Shown here one piece after another: positions 1 to 8,368 of a DNA stretch of 64,000 bases. The translations under genes and the position numbers were made by a program. Within the stretch, counting starts at the first letter, position 1; each line of letters begins with the position of its first letter. Below the pieces are notes generated by a model. It saw nothing but the letters and a program-made list of their open reading frames with translations. It did no database searches and was not told where the DNA came from. The stretch lies in NCBI RefSeq assembly GCF_036013975.1, contig NZ_CP107904.1, positions 620,001 through 684,000 on the forward strand, in the 5' to 3' direction. This DNA is from Kitasatospora sp. NBC_00458 (GTDB taxonomy: Bacteria > Actinomycetota > Actinomycetes > Streptomycetales > Streptomycetaceae).

Positions 1-193
1 GCGGGACACGGAGCCTGGCGCAGCGCAGCCGCGGGTCCACCGGTGCGGAGGAGGGGTCGGGCGGGCAGTCCGTCCAGGTCAGCCGCGGGGTGGACGGGCC
101 GGGTGCGGCCTCGGCCGGCCCTGCGGCGGCGAGGGCGGCGGCGAGCGCCAGGGCCACCGCGCCGCAGACGGATCTCAGTGAATGCTTCAACAT
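1..193 (-). CDS. Secreted alpha/beta-hydrolase, N-terminal fragment
   Basis: Only the first 64 codons lie in the window; the gene continues past the left edge. The ATG at 193 opens a typical Sec signal peptide: a short basic start (MLKHSLRS), an Ala/Leu-rich core, and an Ala-x-Ala type end near residue 30. The mature part then reads L-T-W-T-D-C-P...L-R-C-A-R-L-R-V-P. This WxxCP...CAxLxVP pattern is usual at the N-terminus of Streptomyces secreted tripeptidyl-aminopeptidase-like hydrolases (SlpD/SlpE/Tap group). The catalytic Ser-Asp-His residues would lie outside the window, so the family call rests on this short N-terminal match only. Confidence 0.6.
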   Translation of the reverse strand, partial: MLKHSLRSVCGAVALALAAALAAAGPAEAAPGPSTPRLTWTDCPPDPSSAPVDPRLRCARLRVP

Positions 194-423
194 GGACTAG
201 ACCATAGGGAGACGAGGTCGCCACGTCATCCCCCTGACGGGGTGCGGGATCCGCGTCTCACGATGCGTCAGTCATGCGTGTGCGTCGTAGTCTTGACCCA
301 CCTCACCGGCCGGTGGGCGGGCGTCGGAGACCGGATGCCGGAGTCCGGATGCGGCCCCCTCGGCCGTGGGGCCTCGTCTCAGTCCCCGGCCGTCGGCCGT
401 CGGTGGCCGCCGGACGCCACCGG

Positions 424-1284
424 TCACCCGGCGGCGAGCAGTTCGCGGGCCAGGCGGACCAGGGCCGGGATCGCCGGGTGCTCCGGGACGCCGCGCCGCC
501 AGGCGAGCAGCAGGGGCACCGGCGGGGCGTCGGCCAGCGGCCGGTAGGCGAGGGCGGGATGCCGGTGGAGACGGGGTGTCGCCGACGTCGAGACGCCCAC
601 CGCCCGGCCCACGGCGATGGCCGTCAGCCACTCGTCCGTGTTGGTGACCTCGATCGTCACCGTCGGGCGCGTGGCGGCGGGCCAGAGGTCCAGGGTGGTG
701 GTGCCCGCCACGGTGTTCAGCACGACCGGCCACGCCGCGAGGTCCGCCAGCGTGAGGACGTCACGGTCGGCCAGGTCGCTGCCGGCCGGCACCACCGCCA
801 CCCGGTCCTCCTCCAGCAGGAGTTCCGTCACCAGGTCGGGCGCGGCGACGTCCCCGCGCAGCAGCGCGACGTCGACGCTGCCCCGGGAGAGCCCGGCCGT
901 GCGGTCGTCGATGCGGCGCAGCTCCAGCGGCACGTCGGGGTGCTCTTCGTCCCAGCGGCGCAGCAGCGGGATGGTGTGGTCGCCGAGGGCGGCCCAGGGG
1001 TGGCCGAGGCGCAGCGGGAGGACCGTCAGGGAGCGCGGGTCGAGGGCCTCCTCGACGGCGGCGACCGCGGCGGCGGCCCTGTCGCGGAAGGCCCGGCCGG
1101 CCGCCGTGAGCTCCAGGTGGTGGGTGGACCTGTCGACCAGCCGCACGCCGAGGTGGTCCTCCAGCCGGCGCAGCGTCCGGGAGAGCGCGGGCTGGCCGAC
1201 GTGCAGCCGGGCCGCGGCGCGCGTGATGGTGCCCTCCTCGGCGATGGCGAGGAAGGCCCGCAGGTGGCGCAGCTCCATGGTCAT
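424..1284 (-). CDS. LysR-family transcriptional regulator
   Basis: A 286-residue protein of normal LysR length. Residues 1-60 form the winged HTH (MELRHLRAFLAIAEEG...TRAAARLHVGQPALSRTLRRLE), followed by the linker helix and a periplasmic-binding-protein-like effector domain. It is divergent from the EamA transporter gene with 68 bases between the starts, the classic layout of a LysR regulator and its target, so control of that exporter is the likely role (inference). I chose the ATG at 1284; a second ATG two codons on gives the same domain. The Shine-Dalgarno is weak for both. The effector is not predictable from sequence. Confidence 0.85.
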   Translation of the reverse strand: MTMELRHLRAFLAIAEEGTITRAAARLHVGQPALSRTLRRLEDHLGVRLVDRSTHHLELTAAGRAFRDRAAAAVAAVEEALDPRSLTVLPLRLGHPWAALGDHTIPLLRRWDEEHPDVPLELRRIDDRTAGLSRGSVDVALLRGDVAAPDLVTELLLEEDRVAVVPAGSDLADRDVLTLADLAAWPVVLNTVAGTTTLDLWPAATRPTVTIEVTNTDEWLTAIAVGRAVGVSTSATPRLHRHPALAYRPLADAPPVPLLLAWRRGVPEHPAIPALVRLARELLAAG

Positions 1285-1352
1285 GCCCGGAGAGCATAAC
1301 CACCGCCGGATCGGCATTTCACGCGGAGCACGCGGGTTCCTAGCGTGGAGCC

Positions 1353-2393
1353 ATGACGAACACGAGGTCCCACGCGGTGATGACGGGTGCACGGTCCGGG
1401 GCTCCGGCCTGGGCGGGAGCGGCGGCCGGGGCGGCCGCACCCACGACGACGGCGCCCACGGCGACGGCGCCCGGCACGCCCCCGACGCCCGCGTCGGGCG
1501 CGGCTCCCTTACCCGGGACGGGGACGGGGACGGCCGCCGCCGGCCGCGGCAGCCTCGGCGGGATCGGGCTGGTGGTGGCCGCCGGCCTCTCCGTCCACTT
1601 CGGCTCCGCCGTCGCCGCCCTGCTCTTCCCGCGCGTCGGGGCCCTGGGCGTGGTGACCCTGCGGGTGACGATCGCGGCCGTCCTGCTGCTCGCCGTCTGC
1701 CGCCCCCGGCTGCGCGGCCACAGCCGTTCGGACTGGGCGGTCATCGGGGCCTTCGGGGTCGCGCTCGGCGGGATGAACATCCTCTTCTACCAGGCGATCG
1801 ACCGGATCCCGCTCGGTCCGGCGGTGACCCTGGAGGTCCTCGGCCCGCTCCTGCTGTCGGTGCTCACCGCCCGCCGGGCGGTGAGCCTGCTCTGGGCCGG
1901 GCTCGCGCTGGCCGGTGTCTTCCTGCTCGGGCGGGACGGCTTCGACGGGCTCGACCCGGCGGGTGCCGGGTTCGCGCTCGGGGCGGGCGCCCTGTGCGCG
2001 GTGTACATCGTCTGCAACGCCCGGGCCGGTGCGCGGTTCCCGCGACTGGACGGACTGGCCCTGGCGATGGCGGTGGCCGCCCTGGTCAGCCTGCCGCTCG
2101 GGGTCGGTTCCGCGGGCGGCGCGCTGCTCGACCCGCGGGTGCTGGGGCCCGGGCTCGCGGTGGCGCTGCTGTCCTCGGGGCTGCCGTACACGCTGGAACT
2201 GCTGGCCCTGCGCCGGCTCCCCTCCGCGACGTTCGCGGTGCTGATGAGCCTGTCCCCGGCGATCGCGGCGCTGGCCGGGTTCCTGGTCCTGGGCCAGTCG
2301 CTGTCGACCGGGCAGTGCCTGGCGGTCGCCCTGGTGGTGGCGGCGGGCGCGGGGGCCGTGCGGACGGGCTCCGCGGGGCGGCGGGAACGCTGA
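1353..2393 (+). CDS. EamA/RhtA-like DMT-superfamily exporter
   Basis: 346 residues. The first 70 or so are a low-complexity Ala/Thr/Pro/Gly tail. About ten hydrophobic segments follow, arranged as two five-helix EamA repeats (roughly 75-205 and 215-335). Phrases such as L-P-Y-T-L-E-L-L-A-L-R-R-L and M-S-L-S-P-A-I-A-A-L-A-G are those of RhtA-type threonine/homoserine exporters. It is an inner-membrane secondary transporter, probably exporting amino acids or similar small metabolites; the substrate is inferred from the family only. GGAG lies 4 bases before the ATG. The long polar N-terminal tail is unusual, and the true start could be at a later codon. Divergent from the LysR gene. Confidence 0.8.
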   Translation: MTNTRSHAVMTGARSGAPAWAGAAAGAAAPTTTAPTATAPGTPPTPASGAAPLPGTGTGTAAAGRGSLGGIGLVVAAGLSVHFGSAVAALLFPRVGALGVVTLRVTIAAVLLLAVCRPRLRGHSRSDWAVIGAFGVALGGMNILFYQAIDRIPLGPAVTLEVLGPLLLSVLTARRAVSLLWAGLALAGVFLLGRDGFDGLDPAGAGFALGAGALCAVYIVCNARAGARFPRLDGLALAMAVAALVSLPLGVGSAGGALLDPRVLGPGLAVALLSSGLPYTLELLALRRLPSATFAVLMSLSPAIAALAGFLVLGQSLSTGQCLAVALVVAAGAGAVRTGSAGRRER

Positions 2394-2502
2394 GCGGTGG
2401 GTGGTGTCCGAGCATCGGACAAGATCTTCTACACTACTGATCGGTCATCAGTTCGACGGATGGCCGAATCATCAGTGAACACCAGGAAAATCAGGGGGAA
2501 CC

Positions 2503-2775
2503 ATGCGTCGCCGCATGTCCGCGCTCGCCGCCACCGCCGTGCTCGCGGGAGGCCTGCTCCTCTCCGTCGCACCCGCCCAGTCCGCCTCGGCCGCCGGCTC
2601 GATCTCGGTCAACGTCGAGGAGCTCCGGGTCCAGGCGCAGAAGCTCCACACCCAGGCCAACAAGCTGCGCCAGCAGGGTCACTACCAGGAGGCCAACGTC
2701 GCCGAGGCCCGGGCGCGGTCGCTGGACGCCTACATCCAGCGGCTCCTCGACTGCGAGCGCAACGTCCGCTGCTGA
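2503..2775 (+). CDS. Small secreted helical protein, unknown function
   Basis: 90 residues, preceded by a strong GGGGGAA Shine-Dalgarno. Residues 1-31 are a clear signal peptide (MRRRMSALAATAVLAGG...ASA). The mature part of about 60 residues is rich in Gln, Ala, Leu and Arg with heptad-like spacing, suggesting one or two amphipathic or coiled-coil helices, and ends in a pair of cysteines (CERNVRC) that could form a disulfide after export. I do not recognise a named family. The upstream 109 bases are AT-richer than the surroundings and contain a repeated TCATCAGT, probably the promoter region. Two strong hairpins follow the stop, so it is likely monocistronic. Confidence 0.75.
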   Translation: MRRRMSALAATAVLAGGLLLSVAPAQSASAAGSISVNVEELRVQAQKLHTQANKLRQQGHYQEANVAEARARSLDAYIQRLLDCERNVRC

Positions 2776-2781
2776 CCGCCT

Positions 2782-2819
2782 CCGGGTGGGGCCGCCGGAC
2801 GCCGGGCGGCCCCACCCGG
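2782..2819 (+). terminator. Perfect 15-bp GC hairpin after small secreted gene
   Basis: CCGGGTGGGGCCGCC at 2782-2796 pairs perfectly with 2805-2819 around an 8-base loop, starting 6 bases after the stop at 2775. There is no T-run, as is common for streptomycete terminators. Confidence 0.7.
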
Positions 2820-2845
2820 CTCACGTGACGCCGCACCGGTTCCGC

Positions 2846-2872
2846 GAGGGCCCCGACCGTGTCGGGGCCCTC
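2846..2872 (+). terminator. Second hairpin, tandem terminator
   Basis: GAGGGCCCCGAC at 2846-2857 pairs perfectly with 2861-2872 around a CGT loop. It lies 26 bases after the first hairpin, giving a tandem terminator between 2503-2775 and the lipoprotein gene. Confidence 0.65.
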
Positions 2873-3126
2873 GTCGCGTTCCCGGGGAGAGCCCCCGGCC
2901 CCGGCCCCCGCCTGAGACCGGCCGACCCCGTCCCCGACCCCGCCCCGCCCCGAAGCGTCCCGTTCCACCGTTCCAGGCGGACGCGTTTCCGCAGGCCGGA
3001 GGCCCTGAGACGTCCCAGCGTCCCGGATCGGCGACCGGCCCTGGCGGTCGGGACGCGTCGCGGGCCATGGTCGTCCCGGTCCCACCGGACCATGCGTCAC
3101 CACACCACCGACAGCGGGGATCCAGC
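2873..3126. other. Non-coding stretch before lipoprotein gene
   Basis: Together with the two hairpins, this completes a 351-base gap. It is GC-rich, with no reading frame I would trust and no recognisable operator. It presumably holds the promoter of the lipoprotein gene. Confidence 0.5.
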
Positions 3127-3867
3127 ATGCGCACCGTCCACCACCGCACCACCGCCCTGGCCGCCGCCGGCACCGCCGTACTCGCCCTCGCGCTGACCGC
3201 CTGCGGCGGGAACGGCTCCGGCAGCACGCCCACGGGGGCGGCCGCCGCGCCGACGCGGTCCGCGGCGGGCCCGGGCGGCGGGGCGGCCGCCGGCAGCGGC
3301 GACACCGGCGGAAGCGGAAACACGGCGGGCGCCGCCCAGGCCCCCGCCACCGGCACGGGCGGGGGCCCGGACACGGGCGGGACCCCCGGCCCCGCGAAGA
3401 GCACCGGCGCGGGGAACGGCCCCGGCCCGACGACCCCCGGCGCGGCCGCACCCGCCTGCACGACGAAGGACGTCGCCGTCACCGCCGCGCTCCAGGGCGG
3501 ACCGCCCCACACCCACATCGTCCTGACGGCGAGGAACACCTCCGGTCACGGCTGCCGGCTCGTCGACTTCCCGCAGGTCCGGTTCCTCGACGACCGCCGC
3601 GGCAACGTCCCCGCCGTCGCCGGGAGCAAGCCCGCCGCACCCGTCACCCTCGACGCCGGCGCCCCCGCCTACGCGGTCGTGAAGCTGTCCGACGGCCGGG
3701 CCCACGAGGACACCGAGGCCGTGACGTCGTTCTCCGTCACCCTCGCCGGAGGCGGCGGCCAGGTCACCGTCAAGGCCCCGGGCCCGGCCGGTATCGCCGT
3801 CGACCCGGCCGCCTGGGCCACCGGCTACTGGACCCCCGAACTGCGCAACGGCGCCGACGAGTTCTAG
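3127..3867 (+). CDS. DUF4232 lipoprotein
   Basis: 246 residues. A type II signal peptide ends in L-T-A-C with Cys26 as the lipidation site, so the protein should be anchored on the outer face of the membrane. Residues 27-115 are a Gly/Ala/Pro/Thr spacer. The C-terminal 130 residues match the DUF4232 pattern (A-C-T-T-K-D-V-A-V-T..., L-T-A-R-N-T-S-G-H-G-C-R-L-V-D-F-P, ending in W-A-T-G-Y-W), with two cysteines placed to form the usual disulfide. The function of DUF4232 is not known. I chose the ATG at 3127, which directly begins the signal peptide, rather than an in-frame ATG at 3067 that would put 20 polar residues in front. Confidence 0.8.
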   Translation: MRTVHHRTTALAAAGTAVLALALTACGGNGSGSTPTGAAAAPTRSAAGPGGGAAAGSGDTGGSGNTAGAAQAPATGTGGGPDTGGTPGPAKSTGAGNGPGPTTPGAAAPACTTKDVAVTAALQGGPPHTHIVLTARNTSGHGCRLVDFPQVRFLDDRRGNVPAVAGSKPAAPVTLDAGAPAYAVVKLSDGRAHEDTEAVTSFSVTLAGGGGQVTVKAPGPAGIAVDPAAWATGYWTPELRNGADEF

Positions 3868-4095
3868 ATAGGGCGTGTCGGCAAGGTCGCGTCGGACCAG
3901 GGCGCGGCGTCGGGCGCCCGGCCGGGCGTGCGCCCAGCAGGGATGCCCGGCGTCGCGGCCCCGGCGGGACTCTGCAGACACGCCCGAGGACTGTCGGCTT
4001 CCAGGGCTGTCGGCCCCAGCGCCGGGCCGCGACGCCGAGGGTGCCCGCGGGTGGCCGGGCGGGCGCTCCCCGGCGGCGCCGACGCGGACTCAGCC

Positions 4096-4635
4096 CTACG
4101 GCGTGACCGGGGACGGTGCGCGCCGGCCGAGCCACTGCTCGGCGCCCCAGGCCTCGAACCGCTCCACCTCGACGAACCCCAGCTTCGCCGCGAGACGCAT
4201 CGAGCCGGCGTTGGCACTCTGGGTGGTGAGCACCACCGGCTCGCCGGGAAGCGCACCGGCCAGCCAGCCGAGTGCCGCCGCGCACGCCTCGGCCGCGTAC
4301 CCGGCCCCCCACGCCCGGGGCAGGAACAGGTAGCCGAGGTCGAGCCTCCCCGCGGCGGCCGGGCGGCGGTGCCCCGTGGCCCGCCTCAGCAGGACCTGGC
4401 CGATCATCTCCCCGTCGAGATCGACGGCGAAGCTCCCGGGCCACCGCTCGGGCACCGCGGGCAGATCGCCCTCGACCTCGTCACGGGGCCGGGGGCCGCC
4501 GAGGTAGGTGTGGACCTCCGGTGAGGCGAGCAGCTCGACGAACGCCGCACGGTCCCCGGCCTCGGGCTCGCGGAGCACGAGCCTCTCGGTCCTGATCGGC
4601 TCGGGTGGCCAGGGCACTGATCCCAGATCTTCCAT
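4096..4635 (-). CDS. GNAT N-acetyltransferase, RimJ/RimL-like
   Basis: 179 residues, normal for this family. The N-terminus (IRTERLVLREPEAGDRAAF) is the hallmark start of RimJ/RimL-type acetyltransferases. The acetyl-CoA loop appears as R-A-W-G-A-G-Y-A-A-E-A, and the C-terminal A-N-A-G-S-M-R-L-A-A-K-L-G-F is the usual A-x-N-x-x-S-x-x-x-x-x-K-x-G-F motif. It probably acetylates a small amine or a protein N-terminus; the substrate cannot be read from sequence. It is convergent with the lipoprotein gene. The 228 bases between them hold no gene that I can support. Confidence 0.8.
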   Translation of the reverse strand: MEDLGSVPWPPEPIRTERLVLREPEAGDRAAFVELLASPEVHTYLGGPRPRDEVEGDLPAVPERWPGSFAVDLDGEMIGQVLLRRATGHRRPAAAGRLDLGYLFLPRAWGAGYAAEACAAALGWLAGALPGEPVVLTTQSANAGSMRLAAKLGFVEVERFEAWGAEQWLGRRAPSPVTP

Positions 4636-4650
4636 CTCCGCAGGCTAACA

Positions 4651-4665
4651 GTTGGTCAAACCAAC
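4651..4665. promoter_or_regulatory. Inverted repeat upstream of the GNAT gene
   Basis: GTTGGT-CAA-ACCAAC is a perfect 6-bp inverted repeat, 15 bases upstream of the GNAT start and in an AT-richer patch. The position suggests an operator, but I cannot name the regulator. Confidence 0.35.
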
Positions 4666-5044
4666 CGAATCGCCCGCGCCTGACTCCGCGGGAGTCGTCC
4701 GGCGGAGTTCGGAGCCGCCGCGCACCGGCCGGCCGGCGCGCACCGCCCGGTCCGTCCCCGCGTGCGGACCGGGTGAGACCGCGGACCGCCCGGCGGCCAC
4801 GCGACGCGGCCCCTGCGACGGCGGCCTTGGCGCCCCGGCCACCGGGGCGGCGGTGCACCCCGGCTCCGGCGGTGGACGGCGACCGGAGCGGGGCGGACCG
4901 GACCAGGTCAGAGCGAACCGGTCCCGGATCTCGCGCCCACCCGGGAGCCCGTCGCCCCGGGGCGTGAAGGCGGCCCGGGGCGACGGAGATCGTGGGCCGG
5001 CCGTGCAAGGCCGGCCGAGACGGACGGGTGGGCGGGTGGGAGGA
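4666..5044. other. Gap without a supported gene
   Basis: Very GC-rich. Open frames exist on both strands, but their translations are Arg/Pro/Gly-rich shadow sequences with no start signal or family match. The only structure I see is the terminator at 4995-5016. Confidence 0.5.
4995..5016 (-). terminator. Hairpin downstream of secreted protein gene
   Basis: GGCCGGCC at 4995-5002 pairs with GGCCGGCC at 5009-5016 around GTGCAA. It lies 28 bases past the stop of the 5045-5491 gene. Confidence 0.5.
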
Positions 5045-5491
5045 TCAGCAGGTGACGACGGTGGAGGCCGTGGCCGTCGACGGCGGCCAGCCGAACTGGT
5101 CGACGCTGAACTCGGCGTTCACCGTGGTGCCGCAGGGCACCGTGAGGGTGATGTCGCCGACGGAGCGGCCACCGACGGGCACCAGGACGGTCGGGGTGAT
5201 GGGCGGCAGCGGGGGCAGGCCGACGGCGTTGCCGGACAGCCGGAACCCGACGTTCTGGGCCACCCAGCCCGGGTTGGTCGAGTAGGCGGTGCCGTAGAGG
5301 CGGACCTGGGTCCCGGTGACCTCGATACAGGCCCTGGTCTGGAGGAATCCGGGCGCACCCGGGCTCCCGCAGGTGATGACGGCCCCGACCGGACCGGCCG
5401 GACCTGCGGGGGTGGTGGCGGCCACGGCCTGGGTGCCGGTGAGTGCGGCCAGGGCCGCTACGCCGGCCAGGACGGCGGAAAGACGCTTCAT
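5045..5491 (-). CDS. Small secreted protein, unknown function
   Basis: 148 residues. Signal peptide residues 1-26 (MKRLSAVLAGVAALAAL...AVA), then a mature domain of about 120 residues rich in Gly, Pro, Thr and Val with four cysteines (C-G-S-P-G, R-A-C-I, V-P-C-G and the C-terminal V-T-C), which could form two disulfides. The pattern suggests a small extracellular beta-rich domain, but I do not recognise the family. I chose the ATG at 5491 because GGGAGGG lies just upstream and the signal peptide begins there; an in-frame longer form would add 21 polar residues. A 14-bp perfect palindrome lies about 50 bases upstream. Confidence 0.7.
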   Translation of the reverse strand: MKRLSAVLAGVAALAALTGTQAVAATTPAGPAGPVGAVITCGSPGAPGFLQTRACIEVTGTQVRLYGTAYSTNPGWVAQNVGFRLSGNAVGLPPLPPITPTVLVPVGGRSVGDITLTVPCGTTVNAEFSVDQFGWPPSTATASTVVTC

Positions 5492-5541
5492 CAGGGGTTC
5501 CCTCCCTCGATCGGGGCCCTCGGCGCACGCCGGGAGCACCC

Positions 5542-5555
5542 TGTGACATGTCACA
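5542..5555. promoter_or_regulatory. Perfect 14-bp palindrome, candidate operator
   Basis: TGTGACATGTCACA reads identically on both strands and lies 50 bases upstream of the secreted-protein start at 5491. It contains GTG-N6-CAC, resembling half-sites of Crp-family operators, but the spacing differs from the 16-bp TGTGA-N6-TCACA consensus, so I do not assign a regulator. Confidence 0.4.
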
Positions 5556-5784
5556 TCGTTCTGGGAGGCAGCATGGCAGTCCTGAGCGGGCCGAGTGCCG
5601 GGATCGGGGAAGAAAAGACCACGATCCGCCCTTCCCGGTACCGATTGACCGGCGGGTGACCTTCCGGTGGCCGGAACGGTCTGTCATGTATCCCCGGCAT
5701 GTGCCACATCGGCCCGCGGCCCGGCGACCTGGCCCGGCCCGCGGCAGGGGGTCGGGCCCGGACCGGCACGACGCATCCGGACCC

Positions 5785-5888
5785 GGCCGCACACACCGGC
5801 CGCACACACCGGCGGCGGGCCCGGAGCGGGGAGCACGGGCACTCCTCGACGGAGCCGGGGCGACGGAGCCGGGGCGACGGGCCCGGGG
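5785..5888. repeat. Tandem 13-bp and 14-bp repeats in a 416-base gap
   Basis: GGCCGCACACACC occurs twice in tandem (5785-5810). CGACGGAGCCGGGG occurs twice exactly and once with changes (5847-5888). The gap 5492-5907 otherwise holds the palindrome at 5542 and no gene I can support. Confidence 0.55.
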
Positions 5889-5907
5889 CAGAGCCGCCGC
5901 CCCGGGC

Positions 5908-6486
5908 TCAGCGACCGCCCTTGGCCTCGAAGCGGACGAAGTCGCGCCCGGCCGGCCCCGCCTGGAGGCCGAGCGACTGACCGACCACCACCGAGGGAGC
6001 GCCGACCAGCTCGCAGATCCGGCGCAGGATCTCCTCGGGCCCGATGCGGGTGCCGTCCGGGCCCGGGTCGTTGCGGACCTCGGCGAGAGCGTCCGGCTCG
6101 GCCAGGCCCGCCTTGCGGGCGACCTTCCCGCAGAACCCGTCCCACGCCGCCCGGTCGGCGGCCGCCTGGGCCGGGTCGGCCGGCGGCGTCCAGTCGGCCG
6201 CCCAGCCCAGCTCGTCGAACCCGCCGCCGGGGAAGCACGCGGTGACGGAGACCCCCCAGTCAGAGCCCTCCAGCAGCCAGACGGCGGTCTTGGTGTCGAC
6301 GGCGAGCGCCCACGCCGGGTCCATGATCCGGCTGCGGCTGATCCGCCCGAACCGGGGCTTGGGCGGGTCGAAGAGCAGCCCGGTGCCCTGCGGGCCGGGG
6401 TAGAGGTAGCCACCGCGCTTCGAACGCTTCAGGGCGTCCAGGACCTGGTCGGACGGGGCAGAGGTGACGGCGGCGTACGTGGGCAT
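5908..6486 (-). CDS. Conserved-looking protein of unknown function
   Basis: 192 residues, soluble, with no signal peptide or membrane segment. The composition is that of a real protein (spread of Asp, Glu, Lys, Trp and Phe, with G/C at third codon positions). Notable stretches are a basic N-terminal segment (ALKRSKRGGYLYPGPQG), a Trp-rich middle (LGWAADWTPP), and a helical C-terminal part. I recognise no family. It lies 93 bases downstream of the M16 peptidase gene on the same strand, so the two may be co-transcribed and functionally linked (inference from position only). Confidence 0.6.
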   Translation of the reverse strand: MPTYAAVTSAPSDQVLDALKRSKRGGYLYPGPQGTGLLFDPPKPRFGRISRSRIMDPAWALAVDTKTAVWLLEGSDWGVSVTACFPGGGFDELGWAADWTPPADPAQAAADRAAWDGFCGKVARKAGLAEPDALAEVRNDPGPDGTRIGPEEILRRICELVGAPSVVVGQSLGLQAGPAGRDFVRFEAKGGR

Positions 6487-6579
6487 GACGGTCTTTCGGT
6501 GAGGTGAGGTGAGACGAAGCGCGGTGAGGCGAGGTGAGGCGAGGTGACGCGGGACGGGGCGCCCGGCGGGCGGTCCCGG

Positions 6580-8058
6580 TCAGTCCGCGGGGCGCAGCGC
6601 CGAGGCGTGGTAGACCAGTTCGGCCGGAACGGCGGCGTCGATGGCCCGGACGGCCGGCCCCAGTCCGGCGAACAGGTCGGGCAGGACGGGCACGAAGCAG
6701 GTGTCCCGCCCGAAGACCACCCGGCCCGGGCCACGGACCTCCACGGCGACGACCTCGTCGAACGGCACGTGGTGCAGGGCTCCGTCGGGCTCGCGCGCCC
6801 ACACCCCGGTCCCGGTGACCACGAGGCGGGCGCGGCGGGCCGCCGAGAAGCGCAGCCGGTCGGCCAGCCCGGGCCGGAACACCTGCCCGTCGGAGGGCAG
6901 CTCGGTGTGCGCGACGCACCGGTGGCGGGGCAGCGGCGAGCCGTCCGGCTGCACCAGGGCGGCCTCGACGTCGCAGGGCACCACCAGCAGTGCGGTGCGC
7001 AGCGCGTCCGCCACGGCCTGCCGGGCCTGTTCCGGCGTCACGGCGGCCAGCGCCGCCGTGCGGGCCGCGACGTCCTGGTACTCCTCGCCGAAGAGGAGCG
7101 CGGCGGCGGCGTGCGAGAGCTCGTGGACGACGGCGCGGGGATCGGTCCAGATCTCGCGGAGGCCCTCGCGCTCCTCGGCGAGCTCCTCCTCGGTGACGCC
7201 TTCGCGGGCCAGCCGGAGCGCCTCCTCCCAGAGCAGTTCGGTGACGCGCTGCTCCTGGCCCTCGCGGGCGTCGAGGCCGATGACGCGCTCTCCGCTGCTG
7301 CGGCCGGCGAGGGCGGCACCCTCGGAGACGTCGTAGGAGAGGCCGTGGCGGTGGCGGGCGGTCTCCCGCAGGCGGTGCACGAGCACCTTGACGGCGAGGA
7401 ACAGGGCGAAGTCGTTCACGTCCCCGTGCAGGGCGAGTCCGGGGCCGGGCACGTCCTCCTCCCGCCAGGACGGGGTGTCGAGCAGGACGGGCTGGGCGGT
7501 GCTGCGGTCGGGCCGCGTCCCGGCGGGCAGCGGCAGCCGGAGCCCCTCGGGCGGCGGGCCGGTGAGGACCAGGACGGCGTTGCCGGCGTGGAAGTGGCGG
7601 GCGGCGGCGTCCCGGACGGCCTCGACGGTGATCCGGTCCGCGCCGGGGCCGCTGTAGGAGGCCAGGCCGAGGCCCTGGACGCCGTAGCGATGGGAGAGCA
7701 GTTCGGCGGTCTGCGGGTCGGCGGCCCGGCCGCCCTCGGCCGCCAGGACCCCGGCCTCCTGGTCGATCCGGTCGAGCGGGAGGTCGCCGAGGGCGGCGCA
7801 GACGCCCGCCAGGTACTCGACGACCTGCTCGGGCCGTCCGGAGCAGGTGAACTCGGTGACGGTCAGGTCGACCGAGGCGTTGTGGTCGTGGTGCAGCCGG
7901 GGCAGGGTGCTCATCGCCAGGTGCTCGACGAGGTGGGTCACCCCGAGCGTCCGGAACGTCTCGTCCCGCGCGCCGCAGCCGAAGACCAGGGCTGCCTCCA
8001 GTGGGCCGGGCGCGGGGGCCCACAGGACAGGGATTCCATCGATGACCTCGTGATTCAC
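6580..8058 (-). CDS. M16-family (pitrilysin-like) metallopeptidase
   Basis: 492 residues from a GTG start at 8058. The zinc-binding HxxEH motif is intact as H-L-V-E-H (His42, Glu45, His46). The third zinc ligand is probably Glu101 or Glu108. A second M16-like half with no HxxEH follows (about 200-370). The C-terminal 110 residues form a separate beta-rich module (W-A-R-E-P-D-G-A-L-H-H-V-P-F-D-E-V) that looks PH-like. M16 enzymes cut short peptides inside a clamshell; the substrate here is unknown. There is no signal peptide, so it should act in the cytoplasm. Much longer in-frame extensions upstream are Arg/Pro-rich and unlikely to be translated. The Shine-Dalgarno is weak. Confidence 0.75.
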   Translation of the reverse strand: MNHEVIDGIPVLWAPAPGPLEAALVFGCGARDETFRTLGVTHLVEHLAMSTLPRLHHDHNASVDLTVTEFTCSGRPEQVVEYLAGVCAALGDLPLDRIDQEAGVLAAEGGRAADPQTAELLSHRYGVQGLGLASYSGPGADRITVEAVRDAAARHFHAGNAVLVLTGPPPEGLRLPLPAGTRPDRSTAQPVLLDTPSWREEDVPGPGLALHGDVNDFALFLAVKVLVHRLRETARHRHGLSYDVSEGAALAGRSSGERVIGLDAREGQEQRVTELLWEEALRLAREGVTEEELAEEREGLREIWTDPRAVVHELSHAAAALLFGEEYQDVAARTAALAAVTPEQARQAVADALRTALLVVPCDVEAALVQPDGSPLPRHRCVAHTELPSDGQVFRPGLADRLRFSAARRARLVVTGTGVWAREPDGALHHVPFDEVVAVEVRGPGRVVFGRDTCFVPVLPDLFAGLGPAVRAIDAAVPAELVYHASALRPAD

Positions 8059-8207
8059 CTGGCGATCATAGGTGCGTTTTCGGCCATTCCCGCAATCGGT
8101 TTCAGCCGACGGCCCGTTCCGTGACCCCTCTTCCGCACGCGCCCGACCGGAGGCGGCACCGACACCCCCCGGCACTGGCCCCTCGGCACTGCCCGGCCCG
8201 ACGCGAA

Positions 8208-8228
8208 CCGGCCACCGGCCACCGGCCA
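8208..8228. repeat. Three tandem copies of CCGGCCA
   Basis: Exact 7-bp tandem repeat in the 310-base gap (8059-8368) between the divergent M16 and catalase/LodA genes. I see no other gene or clear operator in that gap, which must hold both promoters. Similar heptamers recur at 12751-12792 and 13393-13406. Confidence 0.6.
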
Positions 8229-8368
8229 CCCGGAAGCCGGCACCCGGTAGCCGGTTCGGCGGTACCCCGCTGCCGCCCCGCCGCAGGTTCGTGCACGCTG
8301 GATCCAGGATGCGGACGGGCGGCCCCCGCCGGACCACCGGCAGGCCCCCGCACTGACGGGAGCACAGC

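Noticed and set aside
3868..4095. Possible insertion-sequence remnant between lipoprotein and GNAT genes
   Set aside because: Some minus-strand translation (A-L-V-R-R-D-L-A-D-T-P-Y) looked transposon-like, but I saw no terminal repeats, target duplication or second copy in the window.
5542..5555. Crp/cAMP operator
   Set aside because: TGTGACATGTCACA lacks the 6-base spacing of the usual TGTGA-N6-TCACA site. Kept only as an unnamed palindrome.
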